From assembly GCF_963676485.1 (NCBI RefSeq), contig NZ_OY781114.1, positions 1,820,501-1,884,500 on the forward strand: a stretch of 64,000 nucleotides of DNA, given 5' to 3'. Source of the stretch: an uncultured Cohaesibacter sp. (GTDB lineage: Bacteria > Pseudomonadota > Alphaproteobacteria > Rhizobiales > Cohaesibacteraceae). Shown piece after piece: positions 17,709 through 26,352 of this stretch. Under the pieces are notes generated by a model, which saw only the letters and a program-made list of their open reading frames with translations, was not told the DNA's origin and did not search any database. Positions within the stretch are counted from its first letter, which is position 1. Every line of letters begins with the position of its first letter. A program made the position numbers and the translations under genes.

Positions 17709-19838
17709 ATGTTCGATATTCAACGTGAAGAAATCGATTGGGGCGGGCAGAAGCTCGTTCTGGAAACCGGTCAAATTGCGCGTCAGGCTGACGGCGCTGT
17801 TCTGGCTACCCTTGGCGAAACCTCTGTTCTTGCGACCGTTGTGTCTGCAAAGCACCCTAAGCCGGGCCTCGACTTCTTCCCGCTTACCGTCAACTATCAG
17901 GAAAAAACCTACGCTGCCGGTAAAATCCCAGGTGGTTTCTTCAAACGTGAAGGCCGTCCGAGCGAAAAAGAGACCCTTACGTCCCGTCTGATCGACCGTC
18001 CGATCCGTCCGCTGTTTGTTGATGGTTACAAATGCGAAACCCAGATCATCATTACCGTTGTCAGCCATGACATGGTCAATGATCCAGACATTCTGGCCAT
18101 GGTTGCCGCTTCCGCAGCGCTGACCCTTTCGGGCGTTCCTTTCATGGGCCCGATCGGCGGTGCGCGCGTTGGTCTCATCAACGACGAATTCGTTCTCAAC
18201 CCGGCCATCGATTCGATGGAAGATTCCAAGCTGGATCTGATTGTTGCCGGTACCAACGATGCGGTTCTGATGGTTGAATCCGAAGCACAGAACCTGTCTG
18301 AAGAAACCATGCTGAAAGCCGTGATGTTCGGTCATGCTGGCTTCCAGCCGGTTATTGACGCCATCATCCGCCTTGCTGAAAAAGCTGCCAAAGAGCCTCG
18401 CGAATTCTCCATGCCGGATTATTCCGAGCTGGCTGCCAAGGTTGAAGAAATCGCTGGTGAGGACCTGCAGGCTGCTTTCCAGATTGCTGCCAAGACCGAA
18501 CGCTACGCTGCTGTTGACGCCGCAAAAGAAAAAGTCATGGCTGCGCTCTGCAATCCGGAAGACGAAAATGCAGCAGATGCTGTTATCGTTGGCGATCTGT
18601 TCAAGAAGGCAGAAGCCAAGATCGTTCGTGGCCAGATCATCAAGACCGGCGGTCGTATCGATGGTCGCGATCTGAAAACCGTTCGCCCGATCGTTTCGGA
18701 AGTTGGCAAGCTGCCACGCACCCATGGGTCTGCCCTGTTCACCCGCGGTGAAACTCAGGCTCTGGTTGTTGCGACCCTTGGTACCGGTGACGACGAGCAG
18801 TTCGTCGATTCCCTCGCTGGCACCTACAAAGAAACCTTCATGCTGCATTACAACTTCCCTCCGTTCTCGGTTGGTGAAGCTGGCCGCATCGGGTCTCCGG
18901 GTCGTCGTGAAATCGGTCATGGCAAGCTGGCATGGCGCGCTGTGCATCCTATGCTGCCTGCACATCATGAATTCCCATACACTCTGCGTGTTGTTTCCGA
19001 CATCACCGAGTCCAACGGGTCTTCTTCCATGGCCACCGTCTGCGGCACCTCTTTGGCGCTGATGGATGCGGGTGTTCCTCTGAAGGCTCCTGTTGCCGGT
19101 ATCGCAATGGGTCTCATCAAGGAAGGCGATGAGTTCGCCGTTCTCTCCGACATTCTTGGTGACGAAGATCACCTGGGTGATATGGACTTCAAGGTTGCCG
19201 GTACGTCAGAAGGCATTACCTCCCTGCAGATGGACATCAAGATCGACGGTATCACCGAAGAGATCATGAAGGTTGCTCTGGAGCAGGCCAAGGGTGGTCG
19301 TCTGCATATTCTGGGCGAAATGAGCAAAGCTCTGGGCGAAGCACGCGCTGAAGTTGGCGAATTCGCACCACGCATCGAAACGCTGAAAATTGCGGTCGAC
19401 AAGATCCGTGAAGTCATCGGTTCGGGCGGCAAGGTTATCCGCGAAATCGTCGAGAAAACCGGCGCCAAGGTCGATATCAGCGACGACGGCACCATCAAGG
19501 TTGCTTCTTCCGATGGCGCAGCCATCACCGCAGCGATCAACTGGATCAATTCCATTGCCGCTGAGCCAGAAGTTGGCGTTATCTACAAAGGCAAGGTTGT
19601 CAAAACCGTTGACTTTGGTGCCTTCGTGAACTTCTTCGGCGCACGCGATGGTCTGGTTCACATCTCCCAGCTGACACCACAGCGCACCAACAAGGTGACC
19701 GACGTGGTAAAAGAAGGCGACAGCGTCTTCGTTAAGCTGCTTGGCTTTGATGATCGCGGCAAGGTTCGCCTGTCCATGAAAGTGGTTGATCAGGAAACCG
19801 GCGAAGAAATCAAACAGGAAGAAAAGAAAGCCGACTAA
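17709..19838 (+). CDS. pnp: Polyribonucleotide nucleotidyltransferase (PNPase)
   Basis: 3'-5' phosphorolytic exoribonuclease (709 residues, normal length), trimeric and usually part of the RNA degradosome. Parts in order: first RNase PH domain (1-145, [19 protein letters not shown] and [14 protein letters not shown]), helical linker, second RNase PH domain (about 310-540, [14 protein letters not shown] and [20 protein letters not shown] with catalytic acidic residues), KH (about 555-615, [11 protein letters not shown]) and S1 domain (about 620-690). AGGAAAGG precedes the ATG. It is regulated at least through its own structured leader and ends with a strong terminator. Confidence 0.98.
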   Translation: MFDIQREEIDWGGQKLVLETGQIARQADGAVLATLGETSVLATVVSAKHPKPGLDFFPLTVNYQEKTYAAGKIPGGFFKREGRPSEKETLTSRLIDRPIRPLFVDGYKCETQIIITVVSHDMVNDPDILAMVAASAALTLSGVPFMGPIGGARVGLINDEFVLNPAIDSMEDSKLDLIVAGTNDAVLMVESEAQNLSEETMLKAVMFGHAGFQPVIDAIIRLAEKAAKEPREFSMPDYSELAAKVEEIAGEDLQAAFQIAAKTERYAAVDAAKEKVMAALCNPEDENAADAVIVGDLFKKAEAKIVRGQIIKTGGRIDGRDLKTVRPIVSEVGKLPRTHGSALFTRGETQALVVATLGTGDDEQFVDSLAGTYKETFMLHYNFPPFSVGEAGRIGSPGRREIGHGKLAWRAVHPMLPAHHEFPYTLRVVSDITESNGSSSMATVCGTSLALMDAGVPLKAPVAGIAMGLIKEGDEFAVLSDILGDEDHLGDMDFKVAGTSEGITSLQMDIKIDGITEEIMKVALEQAKGGRLHILGEMSKALGEARAEVGEFAPRIETLKIAVDKIREVIGSGGKVIREIVEKTGAKVDISDDGTIKVASSDGAAITAAINWINSIAAEPEVGVIYKGKVVKTVDFGAFVNFFGARDGLVHISQLTPQRTNKVTDVVKEGDSVFVKLLGFDDRGKVRLSMKVVDQETGEEIKQEEKKAD

Positions 19839-19863
19839 GGCTTTCCATCCTTCCATGCAATAA

Positions 19864-19900
19864 GAAAGGCGCTCCCGAGCAATCGGTGAGCGCCTTTTTC
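19864..19900 (+). terminator. Terminator after pnp
   Basis: AAAGGCGCTC / GAGCGCCTTT stem with inner CCGA / TCGG and a TTTTT tail. The opposite strand ends in TTTCTTATT, so it may also serve the converging GNAT gene. Confidence 0.88.
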
Positions 19901-19929
19901 TATAGACTGTTGGAAAAGCCAGTCCCTGC

Positions 19930-20301
19930 CTAGTCCGCACGCGGCGAAATACGCCTGATCTGATATCCGGTTTTCGAAGCTTCAAATCCTGCGCGCCGAT
20001 AAAAGGCATGCGTTTCAGGCTTTTGTGATCCGGTTAAAAGCATCACCTTGTAACAATCGTGGTGCCATGCATGCTCAATGGCATGGGAGAGCACCTGTTT
20101 GCCAGCAGAATAGCCAACGAAAACCGCACTGCCTGCAATCGCATGAAAGGCGGCCAACCGCTTGGTGGCCAAATCAAGGTCCATTTGGATATTGTCGGCA
20201 GCCAGGTGCTCATAAAGTGCAAGAAGTTGAGGTAAGCTCTCCGGCGTTGCCGTTGCAATTCTCAGAAGCGCATCAGTTGATTTCTTCATTGGGATAGACA
20301 C
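19930..20301 (-). pseudogene. GNAT acetyltransferase with internal deletion
   Basis: 123-residue open frame clearly derived from a GNAT N-acetyltransferase: the N-terminus (LLALYEHLAADN, FHAIAGSAVFVG) and C-terminus (GKQVLSHAIEHAWHHDCYKVMLLTGSQKPETHAFYRRAGF) are well conserved, but about 35-40 residues between FVG and GKQVL are missing. That stretch normally holds beta strands 3-4 and the R-G-x-G-x-G/A acetyl-CoA pyrophosphate loop, of which only a remnant (YSAGK) is left. The frame is preserved, so it may be expressed, but acetyl transfer is doubtful. The start overlaps the end of the SH3 gene upstream on the same strand; MKKSTD at 20289 is an alternative start. Confidence 0.55.
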
Positions 20302-20800
20302 CCCATAAGAGGTTGGACTTCAACCAGCCGCTATAGCTCTTGACGGCAACCTCACACCAACCCCGTTCACATTCTGTGATATCCACCTGCACCCCGGCCT
20401 GAGCCTTGGCCGCAACGGAAGCATCTTCAGATGGACTTCTGAGCAGATTCACCAGCGTCCCCGCTGTTTGCCAAGGGCTAATCAGCGCCGTACGACGGCC
20501 CGAAAGGAGGGAATGATAGACCCAACCTTCCTCTCCTTCGGAATCGCGAATCTGGCGCCAATTTTCGAATTCATGCACGATTTCAACCGGCAACCCGGCA
20601 CGGCGGAAAACCCATTTCACCTTATGGTCAGTGGAAGGACCGCCACGCACATTGACCCGATCAGACTTGAGAGAAACAAATCTGGGAACTTTCAGCCCGG
20701 AGGGCCCTATGGTGGTTCCCTGAGCATGGGCTGGCAGGTCAGCGATGGCGATTAAGCATATCGCCATGATCCATTGTGCAATGAACTGTCTCTTTGTCAT
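20273..20800 (-). CDS. Secreted protein with two bacterial SH3 domains
   Basis: 175-residue protein with a signal peptide (IAQWIMAICLIAIADLPAHAQ, cleavage near residue 27) and two bacterial SH3-like domains: about 40-100 (RVNVRGGPSTDHKVKWVF, WRQIRDSEGEEGWVY) and about 105-170 (NLLRSPSEDASVAAKAQAGV, GWCEVAVKSYSGWLK). Such domains bind cell-wall peptides or act in the periplasm, but no enzymatic domain is present. It is divergent from the 2-hydroxyacid dehydrogenase gene, a pairing common in Hyphomicrobiales, and overlaps the truncated GNAT frame by about 29 bases. Confidence 0.88.
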   Translation of the reverse strand: MTKRQFIAQWIMAICLIAIADLPAHAQGTTIGPSGLKVPRFVSLKSDRVNVRGGPSTDHKVKWVFRRAGLPVEIVHEFENWRQIRDSEGEEGWVYHSLLSGRRTALISPWQTAGTLVNLLRSPSEDASVAAKAQAGVQVDITECERGWCEVAVKSYSGWLKSNLLWGVYPNEEIN

Positions 20801-21241
20801 CGTGCCTCTGCGCTGCTTACTACTTGGCGTTCCTTATTTCGACAGAGTCGAACCTACACCATTGCAATAAAGAATCTTTTAACCCTGAATGACCTGCATG
20901 CATAAGTCCGGGCCATCTCAAACCATGGGATGACTGGTCATGACAGGGGCATTCCCTATAGCATTCAAAAGGTGCCTGTGATTGAATTTATTGCGATTTT
21001 TTGCAAATTGTCACGGCCCCTTGAAAAGAGCGGGATATCAATTTCATTCCGAATTGATCATATCCTGACTTTTCAAAGCAAAATGGCGTGCTGTTGGCAT
21101 GCTGAAAACCGAAGAAATTCACCTGAATGCGCTTCTTTTGCGACGGTGGCAAACATCTGAAGACCTATATTCTTACTGATGTTTCTACCAATATCACAGA
21201 TGGAAGCGGGTGATGCTATGAGGCAGGAATAGGGCAAACCT
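20801..21241. other. Divergent intergenic region, no gene seen
   Basis: 441 bases between the SH3 gene (minus) and the 2-hydroxyacid dehydrogenase gene (plus). It must hold promoters for both. I see no convincing -35/-10 pair, no long dyad, no RNA gene and no coding frame with family features. Confidence 0.5.
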
Positions 21242-22231
21242 ATGGCGAGACAAAAGCCGGTTGTGGTCGTTACCCGCAAACTCCCAGCTGCTGTGGAAAC
21301 GCGGATGCGCGAGTTGTTTGATACAAGGCTCAAGGAAGATGAAACGCCCATGAGCCAGGCGCAACTGGTCGAGGCAGTCAAACATGCTGACATTCTGGTG
21401 CCTACGGTCACGGACCGCATTGATGCCCATCTGCTCTCGCAGGCTGGGGAAAATCTCAAACTGATTGCCAATTTCGGCAATGGTATCGACAATATCGATG
21501 TCCTCTCAGCCAATGCCCGCAACATCACCGTAACCAACACCCCCGGCGTTCTGACCGAAGACACCGCCGACATGGCCATGTCGCTCATTCTGGCGGTGCC
21601 GCGGCGCTTTGCGGAAGGGATGCTCTATCTGAAAGAGCATAAGGACTGGCCGGGCTGGTCACCCACATGGATGCTGGGCAAGCGGGTCTGGGGCAAGAGG
21701 CTGGGCATCATTGGCATGGGCCGCATCGGTCAGGCTGTGGCGCGCCGCGCCAAGGCCTTCGGCATGCAGATCCATTATCACAATCGGCGCCGACTACCCG
21801 AAGAGATCGAATATGATCTGGAGGCAACCTACTGGGAGAGCCTTGATCAAATGTTGGCGCGGATGGATGTCATTTCCATTCACTGCCCCCACACGCCGGC
21901 CACCTATCATCTGCTTTCAGCCCGTCGGCTCAAGCTGATCAACAAGAACGCCTATATCGTCAACACGGCGCGCGGCGAGGTGATTGACGAACAGACGCTG
22001 GCCCGCCTGATCGAGAATGGCAGCATCGCCGGTGCGGGGCTTGATGTGTTCGAGAATGAACCCAAGATCAATCCCAAGCTGGCCAAATCGGAGCGTGTGT
22101 TGCTCATGCCTCATATGGGCTCGGCCACAGAGGAAGGCCGCATGGATATGGGGGAGAAGGTGATTATCAATATCAAGGCCTTCATCGACGGTCACAGGCC
22201 GCCGGACAGGGTGTTGCCATCCATGATCTGA
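21242..22231 (+). CDS. D-2-hydroxyacid dehydrogenase (glyoxylate/hydroxypyruvate reductase type)
   Basis: NAD(P)H-dependent dehydrogenase of 329 residues that probably interconverts D-glycerate and hydroxypyruvate or reduces glyoxylate. It shows the substrate-domain NFGNGIDNID, the nucleotide-binding GIIGMGRIGQAVARRAKAFG (about 155-175), the catalytic Arg in NTARGEVIDE, Glu in FENEP and His in LMPHMGSAT. The substrate cannot be fixed by sequence alone. It is monocistronic and converges with the MoeB-like gene. Confidence 0.92.
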   Translation: MARQKPVVVVTRKLPAAVETRMRELFDTRLKEDETPMSQAQLVEAVKHADILVPTVTDRIDAHLLSQAGENLKLIANFGNGIDNIDVLSANARNITVTNTPGVLTEDTADMAMSLILAVPRRFAEGMLYLKEHKDWPGWSPTWMLGKRVWGKRLGIIGMGRIGQAVARRAKAFGMQIHYHNRRRLPEEIEYDLEATYWESLDQMLARMDVISIHCPHTPATYHLLSARRLKLINKNAYIVNTARGEVIDEQTLARLIENGSIAGAGLDVFENEPKINPKLAKSERVLLMPHMGSATEEGRMDMGEKVIINIKAFIDGHRPPDRVLPSMI

Positions 22232-22294
22232 AGCGATGCTCCCCCCTGTTTCGTCCCAACGAGGCCTGCTTCTGACTGGAGCGGGGCGCATGGA

Positions 22295-23044
22295 TCAATC
22301 TTTCCGGCGGCGATAGCGGATCGTCTCAAAGCGGCTCGCGCGCGCATCATACAAGATAAGGCGCCCAACAAGCCCTTCCCCAAGGCCAACAATCTCCTTG
22401 ATGACCTCCAGCGCCATCATGGAGCCAATGACACCGGTGAGCGCCCCAAGAATGCCAGCTTCAGAACAGGCGGGAATGGTGCCCGGCGCTGGCCGCTGAG
22501 GGAAGAGATCCCGATAGCGCGGATTGAGATGGCCCTCGGGGCCCGTCTCATAGGGTTTCAGCGTGGTAATGGACCCATCAAACATCCCCACCGCACCTGT
22601 GATCAGGGGCTTTCGGGCCTCCTCACATAATTCGGCTGTCAGATAGCGTGTATCGAAATTGTCTGTGCCATCAACCACGATATCATAGGATTGCAGCAAC
22701 GCTTTGCCATTGACCTCATCAAGGCGCATGACATGGGGCTGAACCGTCACATGGGGGTTGATGCGAGCAAGGCTTGCTGCGGCACTTTCAACCTTTAGCA
22801 GGCCGACAGCCTCACTATCATGGATGATCTGCCTTTGCAGATTGGATAGTGCCACACTGTCGTCATCCACGATGCCGAGGGTCCCCACGCCCGCAGCCGC
22901 CAGATAGGCCAGAAGGGGGGAGCCAAGACCACCAGCCCCTACCACAAGGACCCGTGTCGTTTTCAGCTTTTGCTGGCCCGGACCGCCAACATCCCTGAGG
23001 AGAATATGGCGGGCGTAGCGTTCCAGTTCTTCTTTGCTTAGCAT
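22295..23044 (-). CDS. HesA/MoeB/ThiF-family adenylyltransferase
   Basis: E1-like enzyme (249 residues) that adenylates the C-terminal glycine of a ubiquitin-like sulfur carrier such as MoaD or ThiS. Seen: ERYARHILLRDVGGPGQQKL at the N-terminus, the ATP-binding VVGAGGLGSPLLAYLAAAGVG (about 32-52), DDDSVALSNLQRQI, VDGTDNFDTRYL, and IPACSEAGILG near the conserved cysteine. The two CxxC pairs that bind zinc in E. coli MoeB are absent (only two cysteines in the whole protein). There is no rhodanese domain. No carrier gene is nearby, so MoeB versus ThiF cannot be decided. Confidence 0.88.
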   Translation of the reverse strand: MLSKEELERYARHILLRDVGGPGQQKLKTTRVLVVGAGGLGSPLLAYLAAAGVGTLGIVDDDSVALSNLQRQIIHDSEAVGLLKVESAAASLARINPHVTVQPHVMRLDEVNGKALLQSYDIVVDGTDNFDTRYLTAELCEEARKPLITGAVGMFDGSITTLKPYETGPEGHLNPRYRDLFPQRPAPGTIPACSEAGILGALTGVIGSMMALEVIKEIVGLGEGLVGRLILYDARASRFETIRYRRRKD

Positions 23045-23073
23045 GTCTTGCTTTCGTTCTCACAAAGGGCGGA

Positions 23074-23814
23074 TCAGAATGAGAAAGGGACGGCGATATA
23101 GCGCAGATCCTGCCCGTCATCGGCCTTGCTGAAAACACCCACCAACGCAACCGCGTGGGTTTGTGCTTCCATCCGTGTTGGCGCAAAGACCGCAGAGAGA
23201 TGATAGTCCAGCGGACAACCGCGCGAGCGCGGGGCCGACGTCTCATCATGCAGCTTTCGCGTCTCTCCAGCTGGCGTCGTCAGGGTCAGGGAAAAGCCGG
23301 TGACCGTTCCGCCGCCCATTTCGCACCCGTTCAGATCTTTCACATCCTTGGTGTTAATCTCAAGAGTATAAGGGGATGCAGTATTGTTCAACAATGGCTG
23401 CGTTGTCTTTTGAAAACGCATGATGGCTTTTTCGCCCACTTCGCTTACGGGAGAGGCAGCCAGAAGCACGCCGGAATTGGAAATCTGATATTGCTGCATG
23501 ATGGGTGTGGCTTTTTCAAATGCCCTGACGCGCGCCACGATCGGAGTTTCGCCCTCTTCCTGCAGCCGCACGCGTACAGGGGTATCCGGCACCCATTTGT
23601 CCGTTGCCAAATCAACGATATAGATGTTGGAGTAAGGATAGTGAGGACCACTTTCTACGCCAAATTCCTCAAACGCGAAATAGCGGCCCCGTTCATCATC
23701 AGAGAATCCATGGGAGCGAAATTCAGCGGCGTCTCCTGCCAGCGCCGTTCCGGCCAGCACTGCACCAACTGCGGTAAGCAGTGACACGGCGAGACAATTC
23801 GAAAGTCGGGTCAT
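23074..23814 (-). CDS. DUF2259 predicted secreted protein
   Basis: 246-residue protein with a signal peptide (SNCLAVSLLTAVGAVLAGTALA) and the DUF2259 pattern EFRSHGFSDDERGRYFAFEEFGVESGPHYPYSNIYIVDLAT... read in parts: FSDDGRYFAFEEFG-like opening, YPYSNIYIVDL, then a C-terminal part ending DLRYIAVPFSF. The family is found in Alphaproteobacteria with no known function; the layout resembles a beta-rich periplasmic protein. I chose ATG 23814 because the signal peptide begins there; the frame is open to 23904. It is 29 bases upstream of the MoeB-like gene, probably one transcript. Confidence 0.8.
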   Translation of the reverse strand: MTRLSNCLAVSLLTAVGAVLAGTALAGDAAEFRSHGFSDDERGRYFAFEEFGVESGPHYPYSNIYIVDLATDKWVPDTPVRVRLQEEGETPIVARVRAFEKATPIMQQYQISNSGVLLAASPVSEVGEKAIMRFQKTTQPLLNNTASPYTLEINTKDVKDLNGCEMGGGTVTGFSLTLTTPAGETRKLHDETSAPRSRGCPLDYHLSAVFAPTRMEAQTHAVALVGVFSKADDGQDLRYIAVPFSF

Positions 23815-23997
23815 TCCATCACCATTCTGTTCAGATCTCTCAAGGCGGGCCTTCTTCACGCTTCTGGCTCGAAGGCCACGGCCCGGTTTATCCGCAAGAG
23901 CCATGTTTCCTTAAGCCATAAAAGAGGTAGGACTACATGGCAGCTTGCTTGCAAAGCAAAGCGATTCAAAAGATGCAAGAACCATATCACAGATAGC

Positions 23998-24035
23998 AAA
24001 AAGCCGTGGCGGGGAAATGTGATCCCACCACGGCC
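23998..24035 (-). terminator. Terminator after cysK
   Basis: On the minus strand GCCGTGG-TGGG / CCCG-CCACGGC followed by TTTTTGC, about 45 bases past the cysK stop. Confidence 0.85.
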
Positions 24036-24081
24036 AATGCGCTCAGAAAACGTTTCGGAAGCTTAACAATTCCCGGTTTTC

Positions 24082-25056
24082 TTATTCTCCAATACCGTCA
24101 AACAAGGCAGTGGACAGATAGCGTTCGGCAAAACTTGGAATGATGATGACGATATTTTTACCGGCAAATTCATCCCTTTTGCCCAATTCAATGGCTGCAG
24201 CCAAGGCGGCACCGGACGAAATGCCTACAGGCACACCCTCGGTGCGGGCCAGTTCACGCGAGAAGGCAAAAGCATCATCGTTTGAAATCTTGATGATTTC
24301 ATCAATGATACTGGTGTCCAGCACGTCAGGCACAAAGCCGGCGCCAATACCTTGGATCTTGTGCGGTCCCGGTTTGCCACCGGAGAGAACCGCGCTGTCT
24401 GCGGGTTCAACCGCGACCACCTTGACATCGGCCTTGCGGGCCTTCAGTTCGGAGCCAACGCCAGTAATGGTGCCGCCGGTGCCAACGCCGGAGATCAGGG
24501 CATCCACCTCCCCGTTGGTATCATTCCAGATTTCAACAGCAGTGGTGCTGCGGTGGATTTCAGGGTTGGCCGCATTCTGGAACTGCTGAGGAATGACAGC
24601 ATTGTCGATGTCATTGACCAACTCTTCCGCGCGCGCAATGGCACCCTTCATGCCTTTGGGGCCTTCGGTCAATTCCAATTCGGCACCAAGATAGGCAAAC
24701 ATCTTGCGACGCTCGATCGACATGGTTTCCGGCATGACCAAAATGAGGCGGTAGCCTTTGGCCGCAGCTGTGAAGGCGAGCGCGATACCAGTGTTGCCGG
24801 ATGTCGGCTCGATCAGGGTGGTTTTGCCCGGTTCGATCTTGCCTTCATCTTCCATGGCTTCAATCATGTTGACGCCGATGCGATCCTTGACGCTTGCAAG
24901 CGGGTTGAAGAATTCAAGCTTACCGATCAGGTTTGCCTTGACGCCATGTTTGGCGGCAATCTTGTCAAACCGCACCAGAGGTGTGTTGCCGATGGTGTCG
25001 ATGATGGAGTCATAGATCCGGCTGCGGCCTTCAGTGGATTTTGGAGTATGGGCCAT
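24082..25056 (-). CDS. cysK: Cysteine synthase A (O-acetylserine sulfhydrylase)
   Basis: PLP enzyme making cysteine from O-acetylserine and sulfide (324 residues). Seen: IGNTPLVRF, the PLP lysine in NPLASVKDRIG, the substrate loop PTSGNTGIALAF, the phosphate-binding GVGTGGTITG and the C-terminal GISSGAALAAA. The start at 25056 (MAHTPKS) has GAGGAA at the right distance; an upstream in-frame ATG at 25071 would place that box inside the gene. It has its own terminator and a long upstream region, so it is probably a single-gene transcript. Confidence 0.96.
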   Translation of the reverse strand: MAHTPKSTEGRSRIYDSIIDTIGNTPLVRFDKIAAKHGVKANLIGKLEFFNPLASVKDRIGVNMIEAMEDEGKIEPGKTTLIEPTSGNTGIALAFTAAAKGYRLILVMPETMSIERRKMFAYLGAELELTEGPKGMKGAIARAEELVNDIDNAVIPQQFQNAANPEIHRSTTAVEIWNDTNGEVDALISGVGTGGTITGVGSELKARKADVKVVAVEPADSAVLSGGKPGPHKIQGIGAGFVPDVLDTSIIDEIIKISNDDAFAFSRELARTEGVPVGISSGAALAAAIELGKRDEFAGKNIVIIIPSFAERYLSTALFDGIGE

Positions 25057-25319
25057 TTGTGTTCCTCGCATTTAGAACGTCATGCACGCCCTTGCCTTTC
25101 AAGATCCCTTATCCGGATCGGGGCAAGCGTATGGATCGTTCATCCCTAGCATTAAATCTCTTCCTCACAATGTAGGTAATTCGATGGGGGACTACGAGAA
25201 ATCATGTACCAACTTATGCGTTAGAATAGAAAAATTTCGCTACGCTTTAAGCATGTGACAGAACAAGCGACCTCAAGCCGTTTATTGAACGCGGGATGTG
25301 GCAAAATTATTCTATGAAA

Positions 25320-25340
25320 GCCTCTTTCTTTAAAAGAGGC
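25320..25340 (-). terminator. Second tandem hairpin after the dehydrogenase gene
   Basis: Perfect 8-bp stem GCCTCTTT / AAAGAGGC with a five-base loop, followed by TTTC on the minus strand. Backup to the stronger hairpin just before it. Confidence 0.5.
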
Positions 25341-25367
25341 GTGACGCGAAGCAATTGTGCGTTCCAA

Positions 25368-25402
25368 CTAAAAAAGTGCCTGCTTGAAAAAGCAGGCACT
25401 TG
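25368..25402 (-). terminator. Main terminator of the ABC transporter-dehydrogenase operon
   Basis: On the minus strand AAGTGCCTGCTT / AAGCAGGCACTT, a 12-bp perfect stem with a four-base loop, followed by TTTTTT. It lies about 117 bases after the dehydrogenase stop. Confidence 0.9.
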
Positions 25403-25518
25403 AATTGACTGACGATATTCTTGCTGAAGGAGAAGGGACTTGGGCAAGAAAGGATTGCAAGGGAGGTGCCAGTCAATCTGTATCCAAACCTATGGCCCGG
25501 AATTCCTTTTTCGCCACC

Positions 25519-26307
25519 TCACCAGCAGCAGAAGCCACCATCCACAAGCAGGTTTACGCCTGTGCAATAAGAAGAAGCATCACTGGCAAGGAAGATGGCC
25601 GGACCAACCATTTCTTTCACGCTGGCCATGCGATGCATCGGTGTCTGATCTTCAAATTCTTTGGTCTGATGCACCATTTCAGGACGGGTATTCATTGGCG
25701 TTGCCGTATAGCCCGGGCTAATGGCATTCACGCGCAGACCACCGTCAACCCATTCCATTGCCATGCTCTTGGTCAGATGAATGACGCCAGCCTTGGAGGA
25801 ATTATAATGCACCTGCATGAGGCCACGGTTGACGATCACGCCAGACATGGAAGCGATATTGACGATGGCACCCTTGCCATGTTTGAGCATTGCGTTGGCT
25901 TCTGCCTGACAGGACAGGAAAACCCCTTTCAGGTTGATCTCCATCAGGGTCTGGAATTGGTCTTCACTCATTTCTTCTGCCGGATTGGCATTGGCGATGC
26001 CAGCAGAGTTGACCGCGATCGCCAAGTCTCCGAGCTCTGCTTCCGTTTTGGCGACAGCCTCAACAAGGGACTCCTTGTTCGTGACATCAGCCGTAATGGC
26101 AATTGCCTTCTTCCCTGCGGCGGCAATCGCGTCAACCGTCTTGGCAAGGCCATCATCTTCGCGGCGGTCCAGACATGCCACGTCTGCGCCGCACTGGGCC
26201 AGACCAATGGCAATATGCTGCCCAATGCCGCTGCCCGCTCCGGTCACCAGAGCCACGCGGCCGCCAAGATCAAACATCGCTGGCGCATTGAAATTGAATT
26301 CGGACAT
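25519..26307 (-). CDS. Short-chain dehydrogenase (polyol/sugar type)
   Basis: Classical SDR of 262 residues, probably oxidising a polyol to a ketose with NAD. Seen: Rossmann TGAGSGIG (near 22-29), the acidic CLDRR after strand 2 that favours NAD, NSAG, the catalytic Ser in NIASMSG and YNSSK, and the SPGYTATPMNTRPE segment common to sugar-alcohol dehydrogenases of the arabinitol/threitol type. The C-terminus GVNLLVDGGF is intact. It is the last gene of the importer operon, 45 bases after the ATPase gene, which ties it to use of the imported compound. The exact substrate is unknown. Confidence 0.88.
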   Translation of the reverse strand: MSEFNFNAPAMFDLGGRVALVTGAGSGIGQHIAIGLAQCGADVACLDRREDDGLAKTVDAIAAAGKKAIAITADVTNKESLVEAVAKTEAELGDLAIAVNSAGIANANPAEEMSEDQFQTLMEINLKGVFLSCQAEANAMLKHGKGAIVNIASMSGVIVNRGLMQVHYNSSKAGVIHLTKSMAMEWVDGGLRVNAISPGYTATPMNTRPEMVHQTKEFEDQTPMHRMASVKEMVGPAIFLASDASSYCTGVNLLVDGGFCCW

Positions 26308-26352
26308 ATCTTTCTCCCATATTCGAACCAGGAAATCCTTTTGCCAGACGAG

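Larger units (their letters stand above)
25057..25518. other. Intergenic region between cysK and the catabolic cluster
   Basis: About 460 bases. The 3' half carries two tandem hairpins on the minus strand (25320-25340 and 25374-25401) that end the dehydrogenase transcript. The rest presumably holds the cysK promoter; I see no gene and no clear promoter boxes. Confidence 0.5.

Noticed and set aside
17706-19172. Long minus-strand open frame over pnp
   Set aside because: Antisense shadow; pnp on the plus strand has complete domains.
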